From Mailhella massiliensis (GTDB taxonomy: Bacteria; Desulfobacterota; Desulfovibrionia; Desulfovibrionales; Desulfovibrionaceae), in contig NZ_LT706952.1 of the NCBI RefSeq assembly GCF_900155525.1, positions 630,406-694,405 of the forward strand: DNA of 64,000 nucleotides, written 5' to 3'. The notes below the pieces were generated by a model. The model was not told where the DNA came from, ran no database searches, and saw nothing but the letters and a program-made list of their open reading frames with translations. A program made the position numbers and the translations under genes. Of the stretch, positions 9,038-19,546 are shown one piece after another. How positions within the stretch are numbered: position 1 is the stretch's first letter; every line of letters begins with the position of its first letter.

Positions 9038-9137
9038 GAAACACTCCTTCCAGATACTCTGAGGATTACGGCATGCCTTTGCCTGTGAGACGGGACGGCG
9101 CCCCGCTCTCACAGACTCCCGAACCGGTTGCAAGACG

Positions 9138-9905
9138 TCAGCGTGCGGTGAAACCTCCATCGACCATGATGGTCTGTCCGGTGATGTACGAGGATGCCTC
9201 GCTGGCCAGGAACACTGTGCAGCCGTACAGATCCTCCAGAACGCCGTTTCGTCCTATGCAGGTCTGCGCCGCGTTGCGCGCCGCAAGTTCCGGATCGGAA
9301 AACACGGGTCTGGTCAGTCCGGTGGGGAAGAAGCCCGGGCCCACGGCGTTGCAGGTAATGCCCTTCGACGACCATTCCTGCGCAATGGCACGGGTGAGCT
9401 GCACGACGCCGCCCTTGCCCGCACCGTAGGGCGCGCTGTTGGCAAAGGCGCGGAAGGACTGAAGCGAAGCAATGTTGATGATGCGGCCCCATTTTCTTTC
9501 CGCCATGACGGGGGCCAGCGCCTGCGTGAGGAAAAACGGCACCGTCAGATGCAGCATGATCTGTCGGCTCCAGGTTTCCGGCGTGATTTCCATGAAAGGC
9601 TGACGCAGATTGACGCCTGCGGCATTGACCAGAATGTCCATGGGGCCGAAGGCCTCCAGAGCCTTTCTGCCGCACGCGAGGGCGTTTTCGGGAGAAGAAA
9701 GGTCGGCAGGCAGGATATCCGCATGCACGCCCTCGGCACGGAACCTGTCGGCAGCTTCACGGAGAGCGGCCTCACGACGGGCCACAAGGACAAGTTTCGC
9801 ACCTGCCAGCCCGAGAGCCCGCGCCATGGCCTCTCCGATGCCGGAATTTCCGCCGGTGACCAGCGCGGTTCTGCCGGTAAGGTCAAACAGCCCTGCAATA
9901 TTCAT
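9138..9905 (-). CDS. Short-chain dehydrogenase/reductase, candidate DHPS 2-dehydrogenase
   Basis: A 255-aa classical SDR: cofactor motif TGGNSGIG near the N-terminus, NAAG, the catalytic Ser in NIASLQS, and YGAGKGG supplying the YxxxK pair. The C-terminus [13 protein letters not shown] is typical of the family. The start at 9905 has GGAGGAAAAGAT before the ATG. It lies between hpsN and the zinc dehydrogenase. In context it probably oxidises or reduces the C2 hydroxyl of DHPS, taking part in enantiomer interconversion (inference). On sequence alone it could equally be a gluconate-5-dehydrogenase-like enzyme. Confidence 0.85.
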   Translation of the reverse strand: MNIAGLFDLTGRTALVTGGNSGIGEAMARALGLAGAKLVLVARREAALREAADRFRAEGVHADILPADLSSPENALACGRKALEAFGPMDILVNAAGVNLRQPFMEITPETWSRQIMLHLTVPFFLTQALAPVMAERKWGRIINIASLQSFRAFANSAPYGAGKGGVVQLTRAIAQEWSSKGITCNAVGPGFFPTGLTRPVFSDPELAARNAAQTCIGRNGVLEDLYGCTVFLASEASSYITGQTIMVDGGFTAR

Positions 9906-9971
9906 ATCTTTTCCTCCAGCGACGGTGCGCTCCTGCCGCTTGGCGGAAGCAGCGCACCGTCGGAAACGGAG

Positions 9972-11297
<1,326 letters not shown>

Positions 11298-11361
11298 TTA
11301 CTGCTAAAAAGAACGGTAATTGATTATGCCCTACGACGCTTGTGAAGATATTTCCTTTTAA

Positions 11362-11377
11362 AGCAAATACCGTGCCA
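11362..11377 (-). promoter_or_regulatory. Sigma-54 (-24/-12) promoter of the hpsN-suyAB operon
   Basis: The minus strand reads TGGCACGGTATTTGCT, matching TGGCACG-N4-TTGCW at every constrained position. It lies 77-92 bases upstream of the hpsN start. Confidence 0.85.
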
Positions 11378-11443
11378 AAATATGTATGATAATAATATCA
11401 AATAGTTATTTGTGCTTAATTCCGCAAACCGTTTCCCATTTTC

Positions 11444-11477
11444 GCCCATATACGGGCAAAAGTGTTCATATACGAGC
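11444..11477. promoter_or_regulatory. Paired dyads, candidate enhancer sites for the sigma-54 activator
   Basis: Two similar inverted repeats, GCCCATATACGGGC (11444-11457) and GTTCATATACGAGC (11464-11477), share CATATACG and start exactly 20 bases apart (two helical turns). They lie 67-100 bases upstream of the sigma-54 -24 element, the usual place for activator hexamer binding. Confidence 0.6.
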
Positions 11478-12052
11478 ACACAATGCCGGGCTCCGCTCCC
11501 GCAGAAAGAACTCCGCAGGAAAAAATGCAGAAAAGCTCCTCATAAGGCGACAGAACCGCCTCTATTCGCAACTTCTGCGACAGCTATCATTCCTGCACGG
11601 GAATATTCGTCATTCCCCAGCGCACGCAAGACATTGTGACAATAAACACAAAGTATTGCATCTTCCCTCTTTTCCTTCTGGACATTCATGATGAAAATAC
11701 CGGCAGGGATGTCGCGCAACAGTACGGATTTCCTTCCGGGACACGCTTCTCAGCAACTGCGCCGGTGCAGGCATCTCTTTCCATGCCCCGGGCCGCTGTT
11801 TCAGCGCCATACACTCCGCAGTCGATGCATGGTACATCGCCGCGCCGCGCACATAAGCCGAAGATCATGCTCTTCTGCGCCGCTCCACGTCTGCATGCTG
11901 CGTACAGGCCCTCTTCTTCCATGCCTTGCTGCCGGAAAAGCCCGTGCGCGGGCCGCTCCGCACCCGCGTTTTCTGCCCGCAGAACGGCGTGAGACGCTCA
12001 CGGCCGGGCGCCTTGCCCGCGCCTTCCCCTGCATGCGGAGTCCGGAAGTTAA
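11478..12052. other. Intergenic stretch without a recognisable gene
   Basis: This lies between the regulatory region of the sulfonate operon and the terminator of the M23 peptidase gene. The short open frames in it have low-complexity or Cys/Arg-rich translations, no good ribosome binding sites and no recognisable motifs. No RNA gene was recognised. Confidence 0.55.
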
Positions 12053-12090
12053 CAAGAAAAGGCCCTGCGGAACCGGTATTCCGCAGGGCC
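12053..12090 (-). terminator. Rho-independent terminator of the M23 peptidase gene
   Basis: A 12-bp perfect GC-rich stem (12061-12072 with 12079-12090), 6-base loop, followed on the minus strand by TTTTCTTGTT. Confidence 0.8.
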
Positions 12091-12125
12091 CTGCCCATGT
12101 TTCCGCCCTGAGGCGGGGATATTTC

Positions 12126-13490
12126 CTACAGGGAAATGTTCAGACGCGAGGTGATGTTGTTCTTCACCCAGGTCGGATCCAGCCATTCCAGAGGCTGGAC
12201 GGGCACGCCGCCCACCAGCACGCCGAAGTGCAGGTGATCGCCGCCGGCAAGACCGCTCGTTCCCGTGCGGCCTATGATCTGCCCGGCCTCCACCACATCG
12301 CCCACCTTCACGCCGTATTCACTGAGGTGGGAATACTGCGTCATGAGGCCCATGCCGTGTTCCACGAGAATCATGTTGCCGTGTATGCCGAGATAGTCCA
12401 CCCAGACCACGCGGCCCGCCTGCGCGGCGGGAACCTCGGCGTGGGCCACGGAGGCAAGGTCGAGCCCCATGTGCGTCTGTTCGTCGATCTTCTGCCGGTT
12501 GCCGTCCACATAGGTACGGAAATCACCGAAATTGGCCTTCACCGCAGAACGGGGCAGGCGGCGGAAGGTACCCTTCCACAGAAAATGCGGAGAGTTGTTC
12601 GCCGGGTTCGAGCCTACTTCAATGAGGGTGGCGTCGTTGCTCAGGCGCACCTTGTTGTTGGAACAGAGGTACTGCTCCAGGGGGGTGCTCATTTCCGGGC
12701 AGAGCTGCGCAAGCTCGGAAGCCTTGAAATTAAGGAAGGGTTCGGGAATGTTCAGCGTGTCGGAACGGTAGTTGCGGTTCAGGGCACGCACGAGAAGACG
12801 GCTGGAGGTCACGTTGCCCGCAAGGTCGCGCGCCATGATCTCCGGCAGGAAGTTCCCGGTGCTTATGGAAATGGGGAAGGGGAAGAGGCACGCATAGGCC
12901 CCGTTCTGCTGCTTGTAGCCGGGGAAGAAGAGCTCGCCCACGCGAACGCCCGTCTGATCCACGTCTTCCGACACGGTGTACACGATAAGACCGCTGCCGC
13001 CCCGGTACACGGCGGGAGGCCCGGTTCTCACGGCAATACGCGGAGGCTGGGAATCGAGCACGAGGGGCAGGTTCAGCGTGGTGGCGTTGCCCCTGCCGAA
13101 ACCGGCATAGGAACCGTCCACGGCTTTGATTTCGAGTTCGAAGGCTCCTTCGGGCAGGCGCGTTTCCTTAAGATTGAAGGAAACCCTGCGCTGCGTCTCC
13201 AGCGTGCCGAAGGTCTGCTGCAGCACCGTCATGGACTGCTCGCCCCGCTTCACCGTGACCGTGACGGACTGCACGCCCGACTTGTCGGACATGTCGAGCT
13301 CCATGTTCTGGGCAAGCCCCACCCTGCCCTTGAGCTCGGGCGAGATGGTCACGGAGGGGCCGCTCATGTCGCGCAGAAGAAAATACGCACCGGCCCCGGC
13401 AAGAGCCAGAATCACGAGCATGGCAACGACGGACAGCCCGGAGGACGAGCGCCGGGACGACGAGCGGTATATGGATTGTCTTTTGAACAA
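12126..13490 (-). CDS. M23-family (LytM-like) peptidoglycan endopeptidase, membrane anchored
   Basis: The last ~130 residues form an M23 peptidase domain: HMGLDLAS, the L/F-rich core, HLSEYGVKVGDVV, and the HLHFG metal/catalytic motif. The N-terminus has a short basic segment and one membrane span (LSVVAMLVILALAGAGAYFL). The middle ~280 residues look like a beta-rich periplasmic linker. The frame continues upstream to a GTG at 13616, but the TTG at 13490 has GGAAAGGA at proper spacing and gives a sensible cytoplasmic tail, so it is preferred; the start is uncertain. Likely role: cleavage of peptidoglycan cross-links or activation of amidases during growth or division. It is a single gene with its own terminator. 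Confidence 0.85.
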   Translation of the reverse strand: MFKRQSIYRSSSRRSSSGLSVVAMLVILALAGAGAYFLLRDMSGPSVTISPELKGRVGLAQNMELDMSDKSGVQSVTVTVKRGEQSMTVLQQTFGTLETQRRVSFNLKETRLPEGAFELEIKAVDGSYAGFGRGNATTLNLPLVLDSQPPRIAVRTGPPAVYRGGSGLIVYTVSEDVDQTGVRVGELFFPGYKQQNGAYACLFPFPISISTGNFLPEIMARDLAGNVTSSRLLVRALNRNYRSDTLNIPEPFLNFKASELAQLCPEMSTPLEQYLCSNNKVRLSNDATLIEVGSNPANNSPHFLWKGTFRRLPRSAVKANFGDFRTYVDGNRQKIDEQTHMGLDLASVAHAEVPAAQAGRVVWVDYLGIHGNMILVEHGMGLMTQYSHLSEYGVKVGDVVEAGQIIGRTGTSGLAGGDHLHFGVLVGGVPVQPLEWLDPTWVKNNITSRLNISL

Positions 13491-13760
13491 GGCTGATTCC
13501 TTTCCGGGCGCAAGGCCCAAGGTCTGGCCGGGCCACCAGCTGACACGGCAGAAGGTATTTTCCGCATAGTGGGCGAACAAGTCAAGAAGCTGGGAAAGAG
13601 ATTTTTCTTTCCGCACCCTTGGCGCAAGAGCTTTTTTCCCGCGCTATTATCTTCCCCCGACACGCTTTTTCCCCTTCCCGCCCCCGCCTTCCTCCTTGCC
13701 GCGCAGGCACAGTTTGTGATAAGCCCTACCCATGATACGTTCTTGAGCGGGAGTTGAGAT

Positions 13761-14351
13761 ATGTTTCTTTCCGACATCATGCAGATCTTCAGAAAAATGG
13801 GCTGGGCCAACCGCATCACCATGATGCGCATCGGGGCGGTTCTGCCCATCCTTCTGCTCATCCACTTCCCCAACGTCTACACCTGCTGGATAGCCATGTT
13901 CCTCTTCGTGGCGGCGGCCGTCACCGACTTTCTCGACGGCTACATCGCCCGCCGTGAAAAGCAGGTGACGAACTTCGGCAAATTCCTCGATCCGCTGGCC
14001 GACAAGCTCCTCATCTGCTCCATTCTCATCGAGATGGTGGGGCTCGGCTGGGTGCCCGCATGGATCGTCATCATCATCATCATGCGCGAGCTCGCCGTCA
14101 CGGGCCTGCGCGCCGTGGCCGCCGACAAGGGCGTGGTCATTGCCGCCGACTGGTACGGCAAGTGGAAGACGGTGTTCCAGATCATCGCCATGGTGCCGCT
14201 GCTCATACACTTCCCCTTCCTGGGGCTGCCCGTGCATCTCATAGGCACCGTCATCCTCTACATCGCGCTGGTGCTCACCATCTTCTCCGGCTGCAACTAC
14301 TTCTACCTGTTCTACCGCCAGTGGCGCGATCACCTGACGGAAAACCGCTAA
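13761..14351 (+). CDS. pgsA: CDP-diacylglycerol--glycerol-3-phosphate 3-phosphatidyltransferase PgsA
   Basis: A 196-aa membrane protein with the full CDP-alcohol phosphatidyltransferase signature DGYIARR...GKFLDPLADK (DG-x2-AR-x8-G-x3-D-x3-D), starting near residue 55. About five membrane segments follow the usual order. It commits CDP-diacylglycerol to phosphatidylglycerol synthesis at the inner membrane. The ATG at 13761 has GGGAG upstream. It is the first of a run of plus-strand genes with very short gaps (next gene 13 bases on), suggesting co-transcription with the cell-division gene that follows. Other CDP-alcohol transferases (PssA, Cls type) are less likely from length and motif context. 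Confidence 0.9.
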   Translation: MFLSDIMQIFRKMGWANRITMMRIGAVLPILLLIHFPNVYTCWIAMFLFVAAAVTDFLDGYIARREKQVTNFGKFLDPLADKLLICSILIEMVGLGWVPAWIVIIIIMRELAVTGLRAVAADKGVVIAADWYGKWKTVFQIIAMVPLLIHFPFLGLPVHLIGTVILYIALVLTIFSGCNYFYLFYRQWRDHLTENR

Positions 14352-14363
14352 CCTTCTTACGGT

Positions 14364-14732
14364 ATGCCCGTGTCCACGAATCGACGTACCTCCAACAAGG
14401 CCTTCTGGTGGAAGCTCTCCCTGCTCGTGCTCGCCGTCATGCTCAACGTGGCGCTTGCAAGCCGCATCGTATGGGGTTCCCACAGTCTCTACACCTGGCG
14501 CGTGCTCAAGGAAAAGCAGAACGAGCTTTCCGAAGAGCTTGCCGCCCTCGATGAAAAGCGCGCCGCCCTCTCCCGTGAGATACGCCTGCTGAAAACCGAC
14601 CCCGCCTATGTGGAAAAGGTGATCCGTCAGCGCCTCAACTATGTGAGAAAGAACGAAATTCTTTACCTCTTCGACAAAAGCAGGGAGAATTCCGCATGGC
14701 TTGAAGCCGGAACGGACAGCAAGAATGACTGA
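14364..14732 (+). CDS. FtsB/DivIC-like septum formation initiator
   Basis: A 122-aa protein with a short basic cytoplasmic tail, one transmembrane helix (residues ~15-34) and a coiled coil (RVLKEKQNELSEELAALDEK onward), ending in the small conserved segment DPAYVEKVIRQRLNYVRKNE typical of the DivIC/FtsB family. These proteins bridge FtsL/FtsQ in the divisome. It follows pgsA by 12 bases and its stop overlaps the start of the TPR gene, so the three are probably one operon. The C-terminal ~25 residues beyond the family core are unrecognised. Confidence 0.85.
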   Translation: MPVSTNRRTSNKAFWWKLSLLVLAVMLNVALASRIVWGSHSLYTWRVLKEKQNELSEELAALDEKRAALSREIRLLKTDPAYVEKVIRQRLNYVRKNEILYLFDKSRENSAWLEAGTDSKND

Positions 14733-15801
14733 AGGCTCCTCATCCATGAATCCGCCCCTGCCGGAAAATTCCCGTCCCGAAAAGGCGCTCTGGTATCAGG
14801 AAGTGCTCTCGCTCGACCCCGCTTCCCGTATCTTTCTTCCCTATGCCCGCCTGCTCGTGGAACACGGCCGCCGTACCGAAGCGCTGGACATACTGCGCGC
14901 AGGACTCGCCAGGCACCCGGAATTTCTCGAAGCGCGGCTTTTCTTCATCGATCTGCTCCATGCCTCCGGGGAGGAAAACGCGGCTGCCCTTGAGGCCGCG
15001 CCCCTCATCGAGGCTCTTTCGCAGTGCCCTTCCCTCTGGAAGGTCTGGAGCCGCAGCCCCGGCGTAAGGCCCGATCAGGCATCCCTGCTGCTCTTTTTCG
15101 GCGCCACCTTCAAGGAAGGCGGCCCGAGCATGGCCGACGTGTTCCGTGCGGGCCTCTCGGCCCTCGGCATGGACGTTTCCGCACAAGACGCCCCGAAGGA
15201 GCACGCGGAAGAAAACGCCCTGCCCGCACGGGAAAAGGAAGAAACGCCGCCCCTTCCCGCAGATGCCGCCCCCGCGCCGCACGTAACGGAAGAAAACGCG
15301 CCCGTGCCCCCTGCGCCTGCCGCGCCCTGCTTCGTCATGAGCGAGGACACGCCCTGGTACAGCCTCGATTCCGTGCCCGATGACGACGATGTCTTCGACG
15401 AGGAAAGCGACGGAACAGCCGCGCCCGCTCCGGCGCTTTCCCCTGCGATTCAGGAGCTTTTCTTCCCCGAGCCTCCGGCGGAAGAAGCGCGGAAGGACGG
15501 GCTGGGCGATCCCGCGGCCCATGCCGTGCCCCGTTCCTCTCTGGAAGGCAAAAGCTCCCTGTGCACCCGCTCCATGGCGCGCATTCTGGAAGAACAGGGC
15601 GCCATGGTGGAAGCGGCCGATATTTACCGCGAACTTCTGGAGAGCAGCGCCTCCCCCGAGGAGCGCGCGGAACTGAATGCGAAACTCGACAGCCTCCGGC
15701 AGAGCACGGAAAACCCCGTCGCCGCCGAACCCGCCTCCTCCGGCATTCTGGACATGCTGGAAACGCTGGCCGTCAGGCTGGAAAACAAATCCCGCGCCTG
15801 A
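14725..15801 (+). CDS. Tetratricopeptide-repeat protein of unknown function
   Basis: A 358-aa soluble protein with helical TPR-like stretches at both ends (residues ~20-70: PASRIFLPYARLLVEHGRRT; residues ~280-325: TRSMARILEEQGAMVEAADI). They are separated by a long Pro/Ala/Glu-rich, probably disordered region (~150-260). No signal peptide was found, so it is probably cytoplasmic. The ATG at 14725 overlaps the end of the upstream gene (ATGACTGA); a TTG at 14701 and an ATG at 14746 are alternatives. Position between a division gene and a lipoprotein gene suggests an envelope-related scaffold, but no function can be assigned. Confidence 0.75.
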   Translation: MTEGSSSMNPPLPENSRPEKALWYQEVLSLDPASRIFLPYARLLVEHGRRTEALDILRAGLARHPEFLEARLFFIDLLHASGEENAAALEAAPLIEALSQCPSLWKVWSRSPGVRPDQASLLLFFGATFKEGGPSMADVFRAGLSALGMDVSAQDAPKEHAEENALPAREKEETPPLPADAAPAPHVTEENAPVPPAPAAPCFVMSEDTPWYSLDSVPDDDDVFDEESDGTAAPAPALSPAIQELFFPEPPAEEARKDGLGDPAAHAVPRSSLEGKSSLCTRSMARILEEQGAMVEAADIYRELLESSASPEERAELNAKLDSLRQSTENPVAAEPASSGILDMLETLAVRLENKSRA

Positions 15802-15819
15802 TGCGCGGCAGGAGATACC

Positions 15820-16587
15820 ATGCGCAGTCGCATACTCCCCGTCGTTCTCTGTCTTCTCGCAGCCTCGGCCCTTGCCCTTTCCGGCTGCGCGCAGGTCAAC
15901 AGCGCCTATAAGGAGACGAAGACCTTCTATCATACGCATATCAACCGCCCCTCCACGCTGAATACGGAAGAGCGCACCGTTCTGGAGGCCCCGCAGCGTT
16001 CCATGGTGCAGAGCATCATGCCCATCGACGAAGAGCTGACCAGGCTGGAAAAGGCGCTGGATGCTCTGGCCTCCCCGCCCGACGGCGAGGCCGCCGCAAG
16101 CTTCCTGCGCCGCTTCCCGTGGCTTTCCGGGCTTGCCATGGTGGCCCCGGACGGCACGCTCGGCGCCTCCATCCCCTCCGTGCCGCTCAAGCAGCTCGAC
16201 TACACGCCGCTTCTCGAACTTGCGCCCAAGGCCCTGCCCCGCGACCTTCGCTCCAGCGTGCAGGATACGCCCCTCGGGCCGGAAATCCTCATCGCGCGGC
16301 CCTTCCTGCAGGAAGATCAGCTTCAGGTGCTGCTTGTGGCCACCTTCGACTTCCGCGCGCTGCTGCCCTTCGCCTCCTCGCCGGGCGACATCATCGTCCG
16401 TTCCGCGGACGTGCTCATCTGGAGCGGAGACATGGACTATGCCGCGACTCCCATGGCTTCCATCAACTGGGAAGAATATCTCAAGGAACATTCCGACGGC
16501 ATTCTGACCAATGAAAACGGCTCCATCATGTGGATATCCCGCTATGTCGGCGGAAAGCCTCTGGTTTTCGCCTCCCCGCTGCGTTAG
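15820..16587 (+). CDS. Lipoprotein of unknown function
   Basis: A 255-aa protein with a clear lipoprotein signal: hydrophobic leader then the lipobox LALSGC (Cys at residue ~23), so it is predicted to be lipidated. The mature part begins AQVNSAYKETKTFYHTHIN. It contains a region (residues ~95-200) with alternating hydrophobic segments such as WLSGLAMVAPDGTLGASIP and GDIIVRSADVLIWSGD, reminiscent of a periplasmic Cache/PAS-like sensory fold, though this resemblance is weak. It is the last gene of the pgsA-containing run, 18 bases after the TPR gene. Confidence 0.75.
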   Translation: MRSRILPVVLCLLAASALALSGCAQVNSAYKETKTFYHTHINRPSTLNTEERTVLEAPQRSMVQSIMPIDEELTRLEKALDALASPPDGEAAASFLRRFPWLSGLAMVAPDGTLGASIPSVPLKQLDYTPLLELAPKALPRDLRSSVQDTPLGPEILIARPFLQEDQLQVLLVATFDFRALLPFASSPGDIIVRSADVLIWSGDMDYAATPMASINWEEYLKEHSDGILTNENGSIMWISRYVGGKPLVFASPLR

Positions 16588-16637
16588 AAAAGCCGCTTTC
16601 CGCGTTGCAGGAACTGTGAATCGTATATTGATCCTTA

Positions 16638-16667
16638 TTGCACATTCATCCTTGTTTATGGTATAGA
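16638..16667 (+). promoter_or_regulatory. Probable sigma-70 promoter of fbp
   Basis: TTGCAC (16638-16643) and TATAGA (16662-16667, extended as TATAGAT) are separated by 18 bases, about 85 bases before the fbp start. Confidence 0.45.
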
Positions 16668-16753
16668 TACCGTCAAATAACAGCTGCTCCGATCCTTCCG
16701 CAGAGCATATATCCACATGCGACAGACCGGAGCCGACACCAAGGAGCCTGGAT

Positions 16754-17761
16754 ATGTCTGAAGTCACTGCAATTGAACACCTTATCGCATCGCAACGCAG
16801 ATGGTCGCCTCAGGCAACGGGGCAGTTCACCTCGCTGATGCACGACCTTATTCTTTCGGCAAAAATCATTTCCAGAAACGTCAACCAGGCCGGTCTGGTC
16901 GACATTCTGGGTGCGACCGGCGCCGTCAATGTGCAGGGTGAACAGGTGCAGAAGCTCGATACCTTCGCCAACAACACCCTGGTTTACAGAATGCAGAGTT
17001 CCGGTGCGGTGTGCGCCGTAGGCTCCGAGGAAATGGCCGAACCCTTCTTCGTTCCCGAAAACGAACCCCACGGTCATTACGTCATCTTCTTCGATCCGCT
17101 GGACGGCTCCTCCAACATCGACGTGGGCGTGAGCATCGGTACCATCTTCTCCATCTACCGCCGCTCCGATACCCAGAACTACTGGGAACTCAACACCGAA
17201 GCGCTTCTGCGTCCCGGCCTGGAACAGGTGGCCGCCGGTTACTTCCTCTACGGCTCCTCCACCATGCTGGTCTACTCCACCGGCCACGGCGTCAACGGCT
17301 TCACGCTGGACTCCTCCATCGGTGAATTCCTGCTGACCCATCCCAACATCCAGATTCCGCGCGTGGGCAAGTACTATTCCGCCAACCACGGTTACTACAA
17401 TTACTGGGACGAAGCCACGCAGAAGGCCGTGCATTCCTTCTCCCGGCCTACGGGTATGCCTCCCCGTTCCACCCGCTATGTGGGTTCCCTGGTGGCCGAC
17501 TTCCACCGTACCCTGCTCAAGGGCGGCGTGTTCTTCTACACCGACGATTCCAAGCACCCCAACGGCAAGCTGCGCCTCATGTACGAAGCCGCGCCCATGG
17601 CGTTCCTGGCCGAACAGGCCGGAGGCAAGGCCGTGGACGGCAAGATGCGCATTCTGGAAAAGGTGCCCGCCACCATCCATGAACGCACTCCGCTCATCAT
17701 CGGTTCCGCCGACGACGTGGATCAGGTGCTCGACGTGTACAGAGAATGCGGCAAGATCTGA
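16754..17761 (+). CDS. fbp: Class I fructose-1,6-bisphosphatase
   Basis: A 335-aa enzyme of the class I FBPase family. The metal/substrate motif [17 protein letters not shown] is intact around residues 115-131, and the C-terminal catalytic stretch [20 protein letters not shown] is present. It hydrolyses fructose 1,6-bisphosphate to fructose 6-phosphate in gluconeogenesis. That suits an organism growing on C2-C3 compounds such as the pyruvate released from sulfonates in this window. It has an apparent promoter of its own, and a GC-rich hairpin follows the stop codon, so it is probably monocistronic. Start ATG at 16754, preceded by CAAGGAG. Confidence 0.95.
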   Translation: MSEVTAIEHLIASQRRWSPQATGQFTSLMHDLILSAKIISRNVNQAGLVDILGATGAVNVQGEQVQKLDTFANNTLVYRMQSSGAVCAVGSEEMAEPFFVPENEPHGHYVIFFDPLDGSSNIDVGVSIGTIFSIYRRSDTQNYWELNTEALLRPGLEQVAAGYFLYGSSTMLVYSTGHGVNGFTLDSSIGEFLLTHPNIQIPRVGKYYSANHGYYNYWDEATQKAVHSFSRPTGMPPRSTRYVGSLVADFHRTLLKGGVFFYTDDSKHPNGKLRLMYEAAPMAFLAEQAGGKAVDGKMRILEKVPATIHERTPLIIGSADDVDQVLDVYRECGKI

Positions 17762-17793
17762 TGTCTTCAGAACGTAAATCATAACCCCCATGC

Positions 17794-17823
17794 AGCCGCG
17801 CGCCGGTTTTCCGACGCGCGGCT
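17794..17823 (+). terminator. GC-rich hairpin after fbp, possible terminator
   Basis: A 9-bp perfect stem (17794-17802 with 17815-17823) and 12-base loop about 30 bases after the fbp stop. It is followed only by GGTTCTCTC, so the U-tract is poor. Confidence 0.45.
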
Positions 17824-18027
17824 GGTTCTCTCAGAAGGCGGAAACGGCCTCATGCCCCCGCCACGCCCGAGGACGAAACGCTTTTTTGCAAGACGGCCCG
17901 TGTTCCGGGCCGCCGAGCGCCACGGCGAAGGAAGACTCCGAATTTCCCGACACGGGCCGGACCTTGCCCCGCCGGATTTCCGCAACGCTTCACCGGCGGC
18001 GAAAGCCGCGACATGTTCAGGTTCATC

Positions 18028-19098
18028 ATGCTGGTTCTGGGTATCGAAAGTTCTTGTGACGAAACCGCGCTTGCGCTGGTGGACGACACCGGCATCCGCG
18101 CCTCCGTCATTTCCAGTCAGGCCGACATACACGCCCTTTTCGGCGGCGTGGTGCCGGAACTCGCCTCCCGGGAACACGCCCGTCTCATCGGGCCTCTTCT
18201 CGACAGCCTTCTGGAAAAGGCCGACCTCGGCCCCGATCCGTGGAAGAAGGTGGATTACATCGCCGTCACGCGGGGGCCCGGCCTCATGGGAAGCCTGCTC
18301 GTAGGCGTGGCCTTCGCCAAGGGGCTGGCCATGGCACACGACATTCCGCTCATCGGCGTCGATCACCTTCAGGGCCACCTGCTGGCGGCGGAACTGGAAA
18401 ACGACATCGCCTGGCCCGCCCTCGGCGTTCTCATCTCCGGCGGCCACACGCACCTTTACCGCATGGACGGCCCCGTGGACATGACGGTTCTCGGCAAGAC
18501 CATGGACGACGCGGCGGGCGAAGCCTGCGACAAGTTCGCCAAGGCCGCGGGGCTCCCCTATCCCGGCGGCGCGCTGCTCGACGCGCTGGGCAGACGCGGC
18601 AAGGCCGATCCGCATCTTTTCCCCCGCCCCTACACCCACAACGACAACCTCGACTTCAGCTTCAGCGGACTCAAGACGGCGGGAGCGCTCTGGCTTTCCC
18701 AGCACCCCGAAGCGCACTTCCCCGCCGGAGACACTCCGGCAAAGGAACGCCTGCACCTCGCCTCGCAAAAGCTGTGCGATGCGGCGGCATCCTACCTTCT
18801 GGCCATAGCCGAAACGCTCACCATCAAGGCGGGCCGCGCCATGGAACGCTTTTCCCCCGGGAGCATCGTGGTGGCCGGGGGCGTGGCCGCCAACAGCGTG
18901 GTACGCGAGGAATTTTCCCGCCTCGCGCAGAAGCGCGGCATCCCCCTCATCATTCCCCGCCTCTCCCTCTGCGGCGACAACGCCGTCATGATAGCGAAGG
19001 CGGGCTGGCACATGGCCGCGGCGGGACGCGTTCACGATCTTTCCCTTTCGGCCATACCCCGGGGGCAGGTCATTCCGCAGGACTGGAAAAGCTGTTAA
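18028..19098 (+). CDS. tsaD: tRNA N6-adenosine threonylcarbamoyltransferase TsaD
   Basis: A 356-aa protein with the hallmark N-terminus MLVLGIESSCDETALALVD, the metal-binding histidines in DHLQGHLLA (with SREHARL upstream), the ASKHA nucleotide-binding segments LISGGHTHL and VVAGGVAANS, and the FSFSGLKTA stretch. It transfers the threonylcarbamoyl group to A37 of ANN-decoding tRNAs, with TsaB/TsaE (not in this window). An ATG at 18013 would add MFRFI; the ATG at 18028 matches the usual TsaD N-terminus. About 130 bases separate it from trxA. Confidence 0.95.
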   Translation: MLVLGIESSCDETALALVDDTGIRASVISSQADIHALFGGVVPELASREHARLIGPLLDSLLEKADLGPDPWKKVDYIAVTRGPGLMGSLLVGVAFAKGLAMAHDIPLIGVDHLQGHLLAAELENDIAWPALGVLISGGHTHLYRMDGPVDMTVLGKTMDDAAGEACDKFAKAAGLPYPGGALLDALGRRGKADPHLFPRPYTHNDNLDFSFSGLKTAGALWLSQHPEAHFPAGDTPAKERLHLASQKLCDAAASYLLAIAETLTIKAGRAMERFSPGSIVVAGGVAANSVVREEFSRLAQKRGIPLIIPRLSLCGDNAVMIAKAGWHMAAAGRVHDLSLSAIPRGQVIPQDWKSC

Positions 19099-19228
19099 TG
19101 CCTGCCTTGACAGCAAAGTACCCTGCACCTACAATCATTCCGCATCATTTTTTTCCGTGATAAGACAAGGGTGCGCCGGGAACTGTTCCCGCGCTCCTGT
19201 AAGCCATTTTCATGAAGGAGTGAACAAC

Positions 19229-19546
19229 ATGTCCACCGCAGTCACTGATGCCAATTTTGAAAGCGTCGTCATCAAGTCCTCCATTCCCGTTCTCGTCGAC
19301 TTCTGGGCTCCCTGGTGCGGCCCCTGCCGCGGCATCGGCCCCATCGTGGAGGAACTTGCCGCCGAATACGAAGGCAAGGCTCTCGTGTGCAAGGTCAACG
19401 TGGACGAAAACACCCGTATTCCCAGCCTGTTCGGTATTCGCGCCATTCCCACCCTCATCGTCTTCAAGGACGGCGAAGTGGTCGATCAGGTGACGGGCGC
19501 CGTGGCCAAGTCCCACCTTGTGTCCATGCTTGAAAAGGCTTTCTGA
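19229..19546 (+). CDS. trxA: Thioredoxin
   Basis: A 105-aa thioredoxin with the canonical active site FWAPWCGPC (Cys pair ~residues 30-33), the cis-Pro in IRAIPTLIVF, and the normal length. The ATG at 19229 has GAAGGAG before it; an in-frame upstream start at 19157 would add 24 residues with no family similarity. Its stop overlaps the start of the thioredoxin reductase gene (TGATG), so the pair is translationally coupled as a complete NADPH-thioredoxin reductase-thioredoxin system in the cytoplasm. Confidence 0.95.
   Translation: MSTAVTDANFESVVIKSSIPVLVDFWAPWCGPCRGIGPIVEELAAEYEGKALVCKVNVDENTRIPSLFGIRAIPTLIVFKDGEVVDQVTGAVAKSHLVSMLEKAF

Noticed and set aside
11688-13496. A 602-codon plus-strand frame across the M23 gene
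   Set aside because: It runs through the M23 terminator and is antisense to clear M23 motifs.
14740-16767. A 675-codon minus-strand frame over the TPR and lipoprotein genes
   Set aside because: Low-complexity Gly/Arg/His translation; the plus strand has coupled genes with a lipobox and good ribosome sites.
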